35,382 bases of DNA from positions 1-35,382 of the forward strand of contig CAMASG010000022.1 of assembly GCA_945860945.1 (NCBI GenBank). Direction: 5' to 3'. The notes beneath the pieces were generated by a model. It saw nothing but the letters and a program-made list of their open reading frames with translations, was not told the DNA's origin and searched no databases. This DNA comes from Akkermansia muciniphila (GTDB taxonomy: Bacteria > Verrucomicrobiota > Verrucomicrobiia > Limisphaerales > SIAT01). This document shows, in pieces, positions 24,653-34,233 of the stretch. Position 1 is the stretch's first letter, and each line of letters starts with the position of its first letter. Made by a program: the position numbers and the translations under genes.

Positions 24653-27600
24653 TCAACGTCCGCAGCACTGCTTGTACTTCTTGCCGCTGCCGCAGGGGCA
24701 CGGGTCATTACGGCCAACCTTCGGGCCGGTGCGAACGGGTTTGCTTTTGCTGAGAGCCTCGGTGGCTTCACTCACCACGTCGCTCGGAGCCGCGGTCGCG
24801 GCAGGATCGCCAAAGCCGCCGGACGACTCGTGCGTGAGCGTCTGCGGCAGGTTACGCAGGAAGTTCTCGAACGCCATAAGGCTCGACGCGCTGCGGAAGA
24901 TGTTATGGCAGATCTCAGTCTTGATGCTGACCATCAGCTCCTCGAAAAGACCGAACGCCTCGGCTTTGTATTCGAGCAGCGGATCGCGCTGACCGTACGC
25001 GCGCAGACCGATGGAGTTGCGCAGACCGTCCATCGTGTAGAGATGTTCCTGCCAGAGCTTGTCGATGGCGGTGAGCATCGTGAAACGCTCGACCGACTTC
25101 AGCGCCTCGGCGTCCTCGTGGCTCACCTTTAATTCGTAAGCGCGGCGGATGCGCTCGATGAGAAACTGGCAGAGACCGAACTGCGCCGCGTTGAGCCCGT
25201 CGAACACCGAGTCCTTCATCGGCGGCTCGTGCGATTCCTCGGATATCTTCACCAAGTCGGCTTCAGGAATGCCGAGCGGAAAATTCAGATTCACCCAGTC
25301 GGATAAGGCGCGGAACTGCCACGTGCTCATCTCCGTGTCGGCGCTGGTGAGCAGGCTGACCTTCTGAATGACGACCTCTTCCATGATGTCCATCAACCGG
25401 TCGCGCACGTCGGTGCCGTGGATGACATCGTTGCGGAATCCGTAGAGCAGCTCGCGCTGCTTGTTCATCACGTCGTCGTATTCGAGAGTGCGTTTACGCG
25501 CCTCGTAGTGGTGGTTTTCCACGCGCGTCTGTGCCTGGCCAATGGAGCGATTGAGCAACGGATGCTCGAGCGGCTCGCCCTCCGGCAACGTCATCCCGAA
25601 ACGCTTGGCCATATTGCTGTCGAGCAGCTTCAACATTTTCTCACCACCGTAGAGGCGCATTAAATCGTCTTCGAGCGAAAGGAAAAAGTGCGAACTGCCG
25701 GGATCGCCCTGACGCGCGCAACGTCCGCGAAGCTGGCGATCAATGCGGCGCGCCTCGTGCCGCTCCGTCCCGAGCACGTGCAGACCGCCCACGTCAGCGA
25801 CGCCAGCGCCGAGCTTGATGTCGGTGCCGCGGCCGGCCATGTTTGTCGCAATCGTCACCGAGCCGCGCTGTCCGGCGCGAGTGATGATCTCGGCTTCCTG
25901 TTGATGGTATTTGGCGTTGAGGACGGCATGGATGATGCCTTCCTTCTTCAACAGGCGGGAAAGAAACTCACTCGTCTCGACCGAGACGGTGCCGACAAGA
26001 ATGGGCCGGCCTTTCGCGTGGATCTCTTTGATCTCCTTGACGACGGCCGCGAACTTCTCGCGCTTGCTCTTGAAAACCGTGTCATCCGAATCCGCGCGCA
26101 GACAAATCTGATTGGTCGGGATGACCAGCACGCCAAGCTTGTACACGCCGTGGAACTCCGAGGCGGACGTCTCCGCCGTGCCGGTCATGCCGGCGAGCTT
26201 CGTGTAGAGACGGAAGTAATTCTGAATCGTGATGGTCGCGTAAGTTTGCGTCTCGCGCTCAATCTCGACGTCTTCCTTCGCTTCGATGGCTTGATGCAAG
26301 CCATCGCTCCAGCGGCGGCCAGCCATCAAGCGGCCCGTGTGCTCGTCCACGATGAGAACCTTGTTCTCCTGCACGACATATTGAACGTCCTTCTCGTAGA
26401 GGCAATACGCCTTGAGCAACTGCGCGATGATGTGGATGCGCTCGGCTTTGCGCTCGAAATCCGCCTGCACCTGCGCTTTGGCCTCTGCGCGCTTGTGCAC
26501 GTCCTGCTCCGGTCCGCCGTCGATATCCACGTAACGAGCGGCGAGATCGGGCAGCATGAACGCATCGCTATCCTTCGGGCTGAGATGGGCGCGACCTTTC
26601 TCGGTGAGATCGGCCTCGTGGCTTTTCTCTTCGATGGCGTAAAATAGCTCCTCTTTCTGCGCGTACAATTCTTTCTTCGTCTGGTCGGCAAGGAGTTGAA
26701 GCTCCGCGGCCTGCAAACGACGAAGATTATCACCAACCTCGAGCAACGCCATCAACGCCGGTGCTTTCGGATGACCGAGCTTGGCGCGATAAAGCAAGAG
26801 GCCAACCTCGCTCTCAACCGCCGAGCGGTCGGAAACCTTCGCCGGCGCGTCGGGCGCGAGCTTCTTGATGAGCGCCTCGGCCTCGGTGAGATAGCGTTCG
26901 CAAAGCTTGGTCTGCGCACGGACAAGCGACTCGATGGAGGGCTTGAGCTGTTCGTAAAGTTTGTTTTCCTCACGCACCACCGCAGGCCCGCTGATGATCA
27001 GCGGCGTGCGCGCCTCGTCGATGAGGATCGAGTCCACCTCGTCCACAATCGCGAAGTAATGCCCACGCTGCACCTGCTCCTCGGCGTTGCTGGCCATGCC
27101 GTTGTCGCGCAGATAATCGAAGCCGAACTCGGAGTTCGTGCCGTACGTGATGTCGCAGTTATATTGCTCGCGGCGTTCCGCGGGCGATTGATCATGCACG
27201 AGGCAGCCGACGGTCAGGCCGAGCGATTTGTACACCGCGCCCATCCACTCGCTGTCGCGCGAGGCGAGGTAATCGTTCACCGTCACCACGTGCACGCCGC
27301 GTCCGGTGAGGGCGTTGAGATAGACCGGCAGCGTAGCGACGAGCGTCTTGCCTTCGCCAGTCGCCATCTCCGCGATGCGCCCAGTGTGAAGGCCGTAGCC
27401 GCCGATGAGCTGGACGTCGAACGGCACCATTTCCCAGCGCAACGGATGGCTGCGCACCGACACGTCCGTGCCGCAGAGTCGGCGGCAGGCGCTCTTCACC
27501 ACCGCGAACGCCTCGGGCAAAATCTCCTCGAGCCGCTTGGCGAGCTCGGCGTTGTCCTTGATCTGCACAAGCTCGGCCTTCCACTCGGCGGTCTTCTGGC

Positions 27601-27730
27601 GAAGCGCCTCGATGGATTGCAGCTGCAGTTCCTCTTCGAACTTGTTGATGCGGGGAACGATACTTTCGCGGAGGCGACGCACCTCGCGGTCATTCTTTGT
27701 CCCGAAGATTTTCTTGAGAAAGCCTAGCAT
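24653..27730 (-). CDS. secA: Preprotein translocase ATPase SecA (long form)
   Basis: SecA drives unfolded proteins through SecYEG. The N-terminus MLGFLKKIFGTKNDREV, Walker A MATGEGKTLVA (residues 122-132), Walker B region VDEVDSILIDEARTPL from 229, IVDEHTGRLMAGRRWSDG near 460, and the C-terminal zinc motif RNDPCPCGSGKKYKQCC are all present. At 1,025 residues it is longer than E. coli SecA (901). Most of the excess lies between 255 and 430, where two helical, charged segments widen the preprotein-binding part. ATG 27730 has an AGGA six bases upstream and starts at the conserved first helix; the frame extends 15 codons further without sense. gatB follows closely. Confidence 0.97.
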   Translation of the reverse strand: MLGFLKKIFGTKNDREVRRLRESIVPRINKFEEELQLQSIEALRQKTAEWKAELVQIKDNAELAKRLEEILPEAFAVVKSACRRLCGTDVSVRSHPLRWEMVPFDVQLIGGYGLHTGRIAEMATGEGKTLVATLPVYLNALTGRGVHVVTVNDYLASRDSEWMGAVYKSLGLTVGCLVHDQSPAERREQYNCDITYGTNSEFGFDYLRDNGMASNAEEQVQRGHYFAIVDEVDSILIDEARTPLIISGPAVVREENKLYEQLKPSIESLVRAQTKLCERYLTEAEALIKKLAPDAPAKVSDRSAVESEVGLLLYRAKLGHPKAPALMALLEVGDNLRRLQAAELQLLADQTKKELYAQKEELFYAIEEKSHEADLTEKGRAHLSPKDSDAFMLPDLAARYVDIDGGPEQDVHKRAEAKAQVQADFERKAERIHIIAQLLKAYCLYEKDVQYVVQENKVLIVDEHTGRLMAGRRWSDGLHQAIEAKEDVEIERETQTYATITIQNYFRLYTKLAGMTGTAETSASEFHGVYKLGVLVIPTNQICLRADSDDTVFKSKREKFAAVVKEIKEIHAKGRPILVGTVSVETSEFLSRLLKKEGIIHAVLNAKYHQQEAEIITRAGQRGSVTIATNMAGRGTDIKLGAGVADVGGLHVLGTERHEARRIDRQLRGRCARQGDPGSSHFFLSLEDDLMRLYGGEKMLKLLDSNMAKRFGMTLPEGEPLEHPLLNRSIGQAQTRVENHHYEARKRTLEYDDVMNKQRELLYGFRNDVIHGTDVRDRLMDIMEEVVIQKVSLLTSADTEMSTWQFRALSDWVNLNFPLGIPEADLVKISEESHEPPMKDSVFDGLNAAQFGLCQFLIERIRRAYELKVSHEDAEALKSVERFTMLTAIDKLWQEHLYTMDGLRNSIGLRAYGQRDPLLEYKAEAFGLFEELMVSIKTEICHNIFRSASSLMAFENFLRNLPQTLTHESSGGFGDPAATAAPSDVVSEATEALSKSKPVRTGPKVGRNDPCPCGSGKKYKQCCGR

Positions 27731-27825
27731 TTGTTTCCTAAAAAGGTTTGGCGAAACTACGGAAACGCGCCGCAAGCGTCAAAGCATTAAACGCGGGTCC
27801 GCTTGACTGCGCGGCACGGCGCGCT

Positions 27826-28659
27826 TCAAGCCTTGATGAACTTGGCCGCCTGCGAGGGCGTCACGCCATCGTGCACCACCGCCATCAGTGCGCGCGTCAT
27901 GCCAGCGGGGTCGCTGTGCTGGATGATGTTCCGCCCGTAAACGATGCCAGCCGCGCCCTGCGCGATAAGCTGGTGCGTGCGCTCGAGAATCTCCGCGTCC
28001 GACACTTTGCCGCCGCCACGAACCAACACCGGCGCGCGTCCAGCCATCTCGATCACCTTGTGATACACCGACACATCGTCCGTCGGATCGGCTTTGATGA
28101 TGTCCGCGCCCAACTCAACCGCTTGGCGAACGAGCGGCAAAATCTTCTCCAAATCACCATCCACCATGTAGCCGCCCGCTTTTTGATTCGATTGGAAAAC
28201 CAGCGGCTCAATCATCAGCGGCATCCCGTAACGGTCGCACTCCGGTTTGATGCGGAGAATATTCTGGATGCACTGGTCAGTCACCTCCGGCTCATTCGGG
28301 ATGCGGAAGAGATTCACGACGACGCAGCTGGCGTCCAACCGCAGCGCTTGCTCGACCGCTTGCTCAATCATCCGGCTGAAAAGCGCGCGCGGAAGCTGCG
28401 TGCCGTACACGTTCGCCACGTCCGTACGCAGGACGAGCGCGGGCTTTTCCTTGCCGGCGATTGACTGCAGCAGCGGCGCTTGCCCGATGGTGAGCTGGAT
28501 GGCGTCCGGCGCAGCAGCGACGAGCCTCTGCACGCACTTCTCGAGATTCTCGATACCGCTGAGAAAGCTGCGTTCGTTGAAGAAACCGTGGTCCACGGCC
28601 ACATCAAAACAACGGCGGCTCTTGGCGTTGAATAGACGGTTGAGGCGATAGGCTTTCAT
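27826..28659 (-). CDS. Class I aldolase of the DhnA/archaeal fructose-bisphosphate aldolase type
   Basis: This 277-residue TIM-barrel protein fits the DeoC/FbaB/LacD superfamily. The N-terminal strand CFDVAVDHGFF carries Asp23 and His24, and ELGADIIKADPTDD carries Lys189 as the likely Schiff-base lysine. PVLVRGGGKVSDAEIL provides the phosphate-binding glycines. Related enzymes cleave fructose 1,6-bisphosphate or similar sugar phosphates, or make deoxy-hexose precursors in aromatic synthesis (the ADH synthase branch); the sequence alone does not settle which. ATG 28659 fits the first helix and the usual length; the 14 codons upstream look non-coding. tRNA-His lies 93 bases upstream on the same strand. 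Confidence 0.87.
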   Translation of the reverse strand: MKAYRLNRLFNAKSRRCFDVAVDHGFFNERSFLSGIENLEKCVQRLVAAAPDAIQLTIGQAPLLQSIAGKEKPALVLRTDVANVYGTQLPRALFSRMIEQAVEQALRLDASCVVVNLFRIPNEPEVTDQCIQNILRIKPECDRYGMPLMIEPLVFQSNQKAGGYMVDGDLEKILPLVRQAVELGADIIKADPTDDVSVYHKVIEMAGRAPVLVRGGGKVSDAEILERTHQLIAQGAAGIVYGRNIIQHSDPAGMTRALMAVVHDGVTPSQAAKFIKA

Positions 28660-28752
28660 AAAATCAGCGACGTTGTAGCCGTTCGAGCGCGGAGGCGTCA
28701 ACGCAACTCATGCCGGCGAACGAACGGTTCAAAAGAGAAAACGGGTGAGAAG

Positions 28753-28828
28753 TGGGGTGACCGACGGGACTCGAACCCGCAACAACCAGAATCACAATCT
28801 GGGGATCTACCATTGATCTACGGCCACC
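28753..28828 (-). tRNA. tRNA-His (GTG anticodon)
   Basis: The cloverleaf folds fully. Acceptor GTGGCCG pairs with CGGTCAC (one G-T pair). The anticodon stem CCAGA/TCTGG encloses TTGTGAT with anticodon GTG. The T-arm is GCGGG-TTCGAGT-CCCGT. The extra 5' G (position -1) that identifies histidine tRNA is encoded and opposes C73, and the 3' CCA is encoded too. Confidence 0.96.
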
Positions 28829-28841
28829 ACTCAGGTTCGTG

Positions 28842-28870
28842 AACTTAATAACCTTTGGCAAAAGCGTCAA
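28842..28870 (-). promoter_or_regulatory. Sigma-70-type promoter of tRNA-His
   Basis: On the minus strand TTGACG (28870-28865), a 17-base spacer and TAAGTT (28847-28842) precede the tRNA. Transcription would begin near 28835, only a few bases before the tRNA 5' end, as usual for tRNA genes. The -35 is near consensus, the -10 weak. Confidence 0.5.
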
Positions 28871-28946
28871 GTCTTCGTCCGCCGCACTGCTTCCCTCCAC
28901 AGAAAGTCTTGGACTTCCGACGGCGGCTCGCAAGAATGCCGCGCCG

Positions 28947-30926
28947 ATGAATCGCATCCATCTTCTCTCCGAGCAGGTCGCCAACCAAATCGCCGCGGGC
29001 GAAGTGGTGGAACGCCCCGCCAGCGTGGTTAAGGAACTGGTCGAGAACGCGCTCGATGCGGGAGCCAGCCGTATCATTGTCGAAGTCCAGGCCGGCGGCC
29101 GCAGCCTCGTGCGCGTGACGGATGACGGCACCGGGATGAGCCGGGACGACGCGTTGCTCTGCCTCGAACGCCACGCGACGAGCAAGATCCGGCGCGCCGA
29201 AGATCTCGCGGCGATCGCCACGATGGGCTTCCGCGGCGAAGCGCTTCCCAGCATCGCCAGCGTCAGCCGCTTCACTCTCACCACTCGTGAACGAGGAAGT
29301 GAGACGCCCGAAGGAACGCAGATTGTCGTCAACGGCGGCAAGATTCTTGAGGTGAAAGTCGCCGGTTGCGCGACCGGCACGAGCGTGGAAGTGCGCCAGA
29401 TTTTCTTCAACCTGCCCGCGCGCCGGAAATTTCTTCGCAGCGAAGAGACCGAGCGCTCGCACATCCAGCACTGGCTCACGCTCGCCGCGCTGGCGCATCC
29501 CGAAATCGCGTTCACGCTCATCCACGACGGCCGCACCCTCTGGCAGTTGCCCGCCATCCGAAGCGGCGAGGGCGGCAACTCGCGCATCGCCGCGCTACAG
29601 GAACGCTGGCGTGCGCTAGGCGGCGGCGAAAGCCAGTTGCTTCCAGTGGATTTCCGCAACGAATACCAAACCTTTGTTTCAGACGACTCGGCTCTTCAGC
29701 CACGGCAGCAAGCCATCGCTGTTCGCATCTGGGGACTCATCGGCGCCCCGGGCGCGAGCCGCTCCACGCGCGAAGATCAGCATCTCTTCGTGAACGGCCG
29801 CCCCATCGAGAACCGCGGCCTCAACGCCGCGCTCATCGAGGGCTACCACACGGCGCTGATGAAAAGCCGCTATCCGGTCTGCTGCCTTTTCCTCGAACTC
29901 GATCCTGCCGAGGTGGACGTGAACATCCATCCTGCCAAGCGCGAAGTGAAGTTCCACCGCGAACGCGACGTGCGGCGGCTTGCAACGCAGGCGATACGCG
30001 AGACGTTGCTGCGTTTCCACACCGCTGCAATTTCAACCGCCACCAAAGCGCCAAGCCTGCCGAGTCACTCTGAGAAAACGGAAACACCGGCGGCAGAAGT
30101 GAAACACACTGGGTCCGTTGATTTCACAAATCCGATTGTTCCAACTCCAGTTCTTCCAGGCAATCAAACCGCGAGCAGTTCAGCGACTTTACCGGGGTTA
30201 AACCGGTTTTTCCCCGAGCCAACCAAAGCGGAATTGGCAGCCAGCGCACCGATTCAATCATCGTTACCAATCGGTTTCGCGCCGCACTCGAAACCAATCG
30301 AGTCCGCGCCCGCCGCCGCGAACGTCAACGTGCCGCTGCTCGCCGTGCCGTTGCGGCTCGTCGGTGTCATCAGCCGGCTCTACGTCGTGCTCGAGTCGGA
30401 CCGCGGGCTCGTGTTGATGGACCAGCACGCGGCGCACGAACGAATTTTGTTCGAACAAATGCTCGAGCGTCTCGAGAAACAAGGTGACTGCCCGAGCCAG
30501 CGACTGCTCCTGCCGGAGACGGTGGAACTCTCCGCGCGCGATGCGCAGTTCATCCGGCAGAATCTCGCCATGCTCGCGCGGCTCGGCGTGGGCTTGTCCG
30601 AGTTCGGCGAGCGCACGTTTCTCCTCGATAGTCTGCCGCCGTTCGCGAAGGCGCGGGACGCGCGGCGGTTCGTGTTGGAGCTGGTGGACGAATTGAAAGC
30701 CGCCGGCGAATCGGTGAACACACTGCGACTCGGCGAGCATGTGGTGGTGAAAACCGTCTGCCGCCATGCGGTGAAGGCGAACGATCCGCTGGCCGGTCCG
30801 GAGTTGGAGAAGTTGGTTGATGATTTGCGACGCTGCGCGATGCCGTACACGTGTCCGCACGGCCGGCCCACGTTGATCGAATTCAGCCTGCGCGAGCTGG
30901 AGAAGCGCTTCGGCCGCGCCCAGTAG
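28947..30926 (+). CDS. mutL: DNA mismatch repair protein MutL with endonuclease motif
   Basis: MutL links mismatch recognition by MutS to strand removal. The N-terminal GHKL ATPase shows ENALDAGAS, TDDGTGMSRDD and GFRGEALPSIASVS; the transducer region follows to about residue 340. A Pro- and Ser-rich linker spans 360-460. The C-terminal dimerisation domain has DQHAAHERILFE (Asp492, Glu498, Glu503), the metal-binding motif of nicking-competent MutL, and CPHGRPTLIEF close to the end. Presence of DQHA-x2-E-x4-E means it probably cuts DNA itself and needs no MutH. ATG 28947 is the start at the conserved IHLLSEQVANQIAAGEVVE sequence; the 36 upstream in-frame codons overlap the tRNA promoter. Total length is 659 residues. 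Confidence 0.96.
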   Translation: MNRIHLLSEQVANQIAAGEVVERPASVVKELVENALDAGASRIIVEVQAGGRSLVRVTDDGTGMSRDDALLCLERHATSKIRRAEDLAAIATMGFRGEALPSIASVSRFTLTTRERGSETPEGTQIVVNGGKILEVKVAGCATGTSVEVRQIFFNLPARRKFLRSEETERSHIQHWLTLAALAHPEIAFTLIHDGRTLWQLPAIRSGEGGNSRIAALQERWRALGGGESQLLPVDFRNEYQTFVSDDSALQPRQQAIAVRIWGLIGAPGASRSTREDQHLFVNGRPIENRGLNAALIEGYHTALMKSRYPVCCLFLELDPAEVDVNIHPAKREVKFHRERDVRRLATQAIRETLLRFHTAAISTATKAPSLPSHSEKTETPAAEVKHTGSVDFTNPIVPTPVLPGNQTASSSATLPGLNRFFPEPTKAELAASAPIQSSLPIGFAPHSKPIESAPAAANVNVPLLAVPLRLVGVISRLYVVLESDRGLVLMDQHAAHERILFEQMLERLEKQGDCPSQRLLLPETVELSARDAQFIRQNLAMLARLGVGLSEFGERTFLLDSLPPFAKARDARRFVLELVDELKAAGESVNTLRLGEHVVVKTVCRHAVKANDPLAGPELEKLVDDLRRCAMPYTCPHGRPTLIEFSLRELEKRFGRAQ

Positions 30927-30952
30927 GCAGTAAAACAGCGCGGGGAAACCGC

Positions 30953-30980
30953 TTGCAACGAGGTGGGAACCGCGTATGTT
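30953..30980 (+). promoter_or_regulatory. Candidate sigma-70 promoter of rpsA
   Basis: TTGCAA, a 16-base spacer and TATGTT lie 165 bases ahead of the rpsA ATG. The leader downstream contains repeated AACCT units (31036-31062) and a small GTTGC/GCAAC hairpin near 31063-31075. A regulated S1 leader is plausible but unproven. Confidence 0.4.
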
Positions 30981-31144
30981 CGGCCCTCGCCTGAACCCGC
31001 GTTTGCGGAGTTCGATTGAGGCTGAGAAAAAACAGTTAACCTAGAACCTAACCTCTAACCTCCGTTGCCCCGCAACGTCGGCCGTTAGGCAATGGAGTCT
31101 TCGCGGTGCATTTGCGCCCAAGCCTCCCCGTCAGAAAAATAGTT

Positions 31145-32806
31145 ATGCTCACAATGGAAGAAGCCATGCGGCACAGCGCGACGCGCTTCGCTGCCGGTGA
31201 AATTGTCAAAGGCATCATCATCGAAATCCACCCGAAGGATGTGCTGGTGGACATCGGTTACAAATCCGAAGGTGTCATCTCCACGCACGAATTCGTGGAT
31301 TCGAAATCGCTCGTGGTCGGCCAAGAGATTGACGTGCTCATCGAGCGACTCGAGAATCGTGAAGGCATGGTCGTGCTGTCGCACGAGAAGGCCGAGTTCA
31401 AGAAGAACTGGGACCGCATCCTCACCATCTGCAACGAAGGCGGCATCATCAACGGCAAGGTGACCGCCATCGTCAAGGGCGGCCTCATCGTGAACATCGG
31501 CGTCGAGGCGTTCCTGCCTTCCTCGCAGGTGGACGTCATACCGCCGCGCAACCTCCCCGACTTCGTCGGCAAGAACTTTGATTTCAAGGTCGTCAAGATC
31601 AACGCCGAGCGCCAGAACATCGTCCTCTCGCGCCGCGAACTGATCGAACAGGAACGTTTCGAGAAGCGTTCGCAGCTGCTCGGCTCGCTCACCCCGGGCG
31701 ACATCATCAAGGGCACCGTCAAGAACCTCACGGACTTCGGCGCCTTCATCGACCTCAACGGCCTCGACGGCCTGCTGCACATCACCGACATGAGCTGGGG
31801 TCGCCTCGGCCATCCGTCGGAAATGGTCAAGGTCGGCCAGGATCTCGAAGTCGTCGTCCTCGACATCAACCGCGAAAAAGAGCGCGTCTCCCTCGGCCTC
31901 AAGCAGAAGAGCGCGAACCCGTGGGACAGCATCGCTGAGCAATTCCCCATCGGCACCAAGATCAAGGGCAAGGTCGTCAACCTCGTCGCCTACGGCGCGT
32001 TCGTCGAGCTCGCCCCCGGCATCGAGGGTCTCATCCACGTCACCGAGCTTTCCTGGACCAAGCGCATCGCGAAGCCCGCGGATGTGCTCAAGCAGGGCCA
32101 AGAGGTCGAGGCCGTCGTTCTCGGCATCAACCGCGACGAGCAGAAGATCTCGCTCGGCGTGCGTCAGCTCGAGACCAACCCGTGGGACAGCGCCGCGGCC
32201 AAGTATCCCGCCGGCACCAAGATCAAGGGCAAGGTCCGCAACCTCACCAGCTACGGCGCCTTCGTCGAGTTGGAAGAAGGTCTGGACGGCATGATCCACG
32301 TCTCCGACATCTCGTGGACGCGCAAGATCAACCACCCCTCCGAAGTCCTGAAGAAGGGCGACGAGATCGAGGCCATCATCCTCGAAGTGGACAAAGCCAA
32401 CCAGCGCATCTCCGTCGGCATGAAGCAGCTCACCGAGGATATCTGGACCAACATCGACAAGTATTACAAGGTCGGCGACCTCGTGAAGGGCAAAGTCACC
32501 AAGCTCGCGAGCTTCGGCGCCTTCGTCGGTCTCGATCACGAGCTCGACGGTCTCGTCCACATCTCGCAGATCACCGAGGACCACGTCGAGAAGATCAAGG
32601 GTGTGCTCGCGGTTGACCAGGAAGTCAGCGCGCGCGTCATCAAGATTGATCGCACCGAGCGTCGCATCGGCCTCTCCATCAAGGCCGCCAACTATTCCCC
32701 CGAGCAGATCAAGGCCGAACAGGTCGCCCTCGATTCGCTTAAGCCGGGTGAAGACCTCGTCGCGCTCGAGCACGCCTTCGACGCCGCCGACGACACGAAG
32801 AAGTAA
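31145..32806 (+). CDS. rpsA: 30S ribosomal protein S1
   Basis: S1 helps mRNAs dock on the 30S subunit, which matters where Shine-Dalgarno sequences are weak, as in many genes of this window. Six consecutive S1 OB-fold repeats are visible: GEIVKGIIIEI, NGKVTAIVKGGLIVNIG, KGTVKNLTDFGAFIDL, KGKVVNLVAYGAFVEL, KGKVRNLTSYGAFVEL and KGKVTKLASFGAFVGL. Repeats 3-6 are the most alike and each is followed by an SLG or SVG strand. ATG 31145 gives 553 residues and an N-terminus of normal length. A GTG at 31106 has a better-placed GGAG eight bases upstream and would add 13 residues, so it remains an alternative. A strong terminator follows. Confidence 0.95.
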   Translation: MLTMEEAMRHSATRFAAGEIVKGIIIEIHPKDVLVDIGYKSEGVISTHEFVDSKSLVVGQEIDVLIERLENREGMVVLSHEKAEFKKNWDRILTICNEGGIINGKVTAIVKGGLIVNIGVEAFLPSSQVDVIPPRNLPDFVGKNFDFKVVKINAERQNIVLSRRELIEQERFEKRSQLLGSLTPGDIIKGTVKNLTDFGAFIDLNGLDGLLHITDMSWGRLGHPSEMVKVGQDLEVVVLDINREKERVSLGLKQKSANPWDSIAEQFPIGTKIKGKVVNLVAYGAFVELAPGIEGLIHVTELSWTKRIAKPADVLKQGQEVEAVVLGINRDEQKISLGVRQLETNPWDSAAAKYPAGTKIKGKVRNLTSYGAFVELEEGLDGMIHVSDISWTRKINHPSEVLKKGDEIEAIILEVDKANQRISVGMKQLTEDIWTNIDKYYKVGDLVKGKVTKLASFGAFVGLDHELDGLVHISQITEDHVEKIKGVLAVDQEVSARVIKIDRTERRIGLSIKAANYSPEQIKAEQVALDSLKPGEDLVALEHAFDAADDTKK

Positions 32807-32826
32807 TCTTCGGCAATCACTTCACA

Positions 32827-32852
32827 GGCGGGCCGCAAGGCCCGCCTTTTTG
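32827..32852 (+). terminator. Intrinsic terminator of rpsA
   Basis: GGCGGGCC, GCAA and GGCCCGCC form a perfect 8-bp stem followed by TTTTTG, 20 bases after the rpsA stop. Confidence 0.92.
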
Positions 32853-32946
32853 CTTTTCGAAGACTGCCTCCAATCCGCTGCCGCACGTTGCTCCCTTCAA
32901 AATCCACTTGTCCCCCCGCCCCGCTGCCGCGATAACTCTGCCGCTG

Positions 32947-34230
32947 ATGAACATTCTCGATGAACTCAACTGGCGCGGGTTGATCGCCGACTGCACGGAC
33001 ACCGCTGAGCTCACCAAGCGTCTCGCCGCCAGTCCCATCACGCTCTATTGCGGATTCGATCCCACGGCCGATTCCCTCCACGTCGGCAACCTCGTCCCGC
33101 TCCTCGCCCTGCGCCGCTTCCAGAACCTCGGTCATCATCCCATCGCCGTCGCCGGCGGCGCCACCGGTTCCATCGGCGATCCCAGCGGCAAATCCCAGGA
33201 GCGCCAGTTGCTCACCAAAGAGACCCTCGCCGCCAACATCGCCTCCGTGAAAAGCCAGCTCGCGCGCTTGCTCGACTTCGATACGAAGACCCATCCCGCG
33301 CGCCTCGTGGACAACGCTTCGTGGACCGCGCCCATCAGCTTCCTCGATTTCCTGCGCGACATCGGAAAGCATTTCTCCGTGAACATGATGGTCTCCAAAG
33401 AGAGCGTCCGCGCGCGCATGGAGGACCGCGATGTCGGCATCAGCTACACCGAGTTCAGCTACATGCTGCTGCAGGCTTTCGACTTTTATCATCTGCGCAA
33501 GGAATTGAACTGCGAGCTGCAGATCGGCGGCTCCGATCAGTGGGGCAACATCACCGCCGGCGGCGATCTCATCCGCAAGAAGCTCCCCGGCGCCACCGCG
33601 TGGGGACTCACCCTCCCGCTCATCACCAACGCCGACGGCTCCAAGTTCGGCAAGACCGTCGCCGGCGCCATCTGGCTCGATGCCAAACGCACGAGCGTCT
33701 ATCGCTTCTACCAGTTCTGGATTCGCGTGGATGACCGCGATGTCCTCCGCTACCTCAAATACTTCACCTTCCACGCCCAGGACGAGATTGCCGCATTCGA
33801 GAAACAGCACACCGAGAACCCCGGCGCCCGCGCCGCGCACAAAGCCCTCGCGAAAGCCGTCACCGACCTCATCCACGGCGAGGCCGCCACCACCGAAGCG
33901 ATGCGCGCCAGCGAGATTCTTTTTGGCGGCGACCTCGGCGGCATCAGCGAGACCACCTTCAGCGACATCGTCGGCGAAGTTCCGACAAAAGAGATTGAGA
34001 AAGCGACACTCGACGGCGCCGGCCTGCCGCTCGTGGAACTCCTCGCCCACGCCGGCCTCTGCGCCTCAAAAGGACAAGCGCGAAAAGACATCGAAGGCGG
34101 CGGCATCTACGTGAACAACCTTCGCGAAGGCGACTTCCAACGCGCCATCACCACCGCCAATCTGCTTTTCGGCAAGCACCTCCTCCTGCGCAAAGGCAAG
34201 CGCACCTACACCGTCATCACCGCGAAGTGA
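32947..34230 (+). CDS. tyrS: Tyrosyl-tRNA synthetase
   Basis: TyrS charges tRNA-Tyr. The class I signature LHVGNL (HIGH-like, residues 44-49) follows ITLYCGFDPTADS, and the KMSKS equivalent is KFGKT at 233-237. GGSDQWGNITAG is the tyrosine-site segment conserved in bacterial TyrRS. The C-terminal 65 residues form an S4-type RNA-binding domain (GQARKDIEGGGIYVNN). The 427-residue length is normal. ATG 32947 is chosen at the conserved N-terminal helix; upstream in-frame sequence is Pro- and Ala-rich leader. The gene stands alone, between the rpsA terminator and the Sel1-repeat gene. Confidence 0.97.
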   Translation: MNILDELNWRGLIADCTDTAELTKRLAASPITLYCGFDPTADSLHVGNLVPLLALRRFQNLGHHPIAVAGGATGSIGDPSGKSQERQLLTKETLAANIASVKSQLARLLDFDTKTHPARLVDNASWTAPISFLDFLRDIGKHFSVNMMVSKESVRARMEDRDVGISYTEFSYMLLQAFDFYHLRKELNCELQIGGSDQWGNITAGGDLIRKKLPGATAWGLTLPLITNADGSKFGKTVAGAIWLDAKRTSVYRFYQFWIRVDDRDVLRYLKYFTFHAQDEIAAFEKQHTENPGARAAHKALAKAVTDLIHGEAATTEAMRASEILFGGDLGGISETTFSDIVGEVPTKEIEKATLDGAGLPLVELLAHAGLCASKGQARKDIEGGGIYVNNLREGDFQRAITTANLLFGKHLLLRKGKRTYTVITAK

Positions 34231-34233
34231 TTG

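Noticed and set aside
31085-32773. A 562-residue minus-strand frame across rpsA
   Set aside because: Antisense of a clear six-domain S1 protein; acidic repeats simply mirror the S1 repeats.
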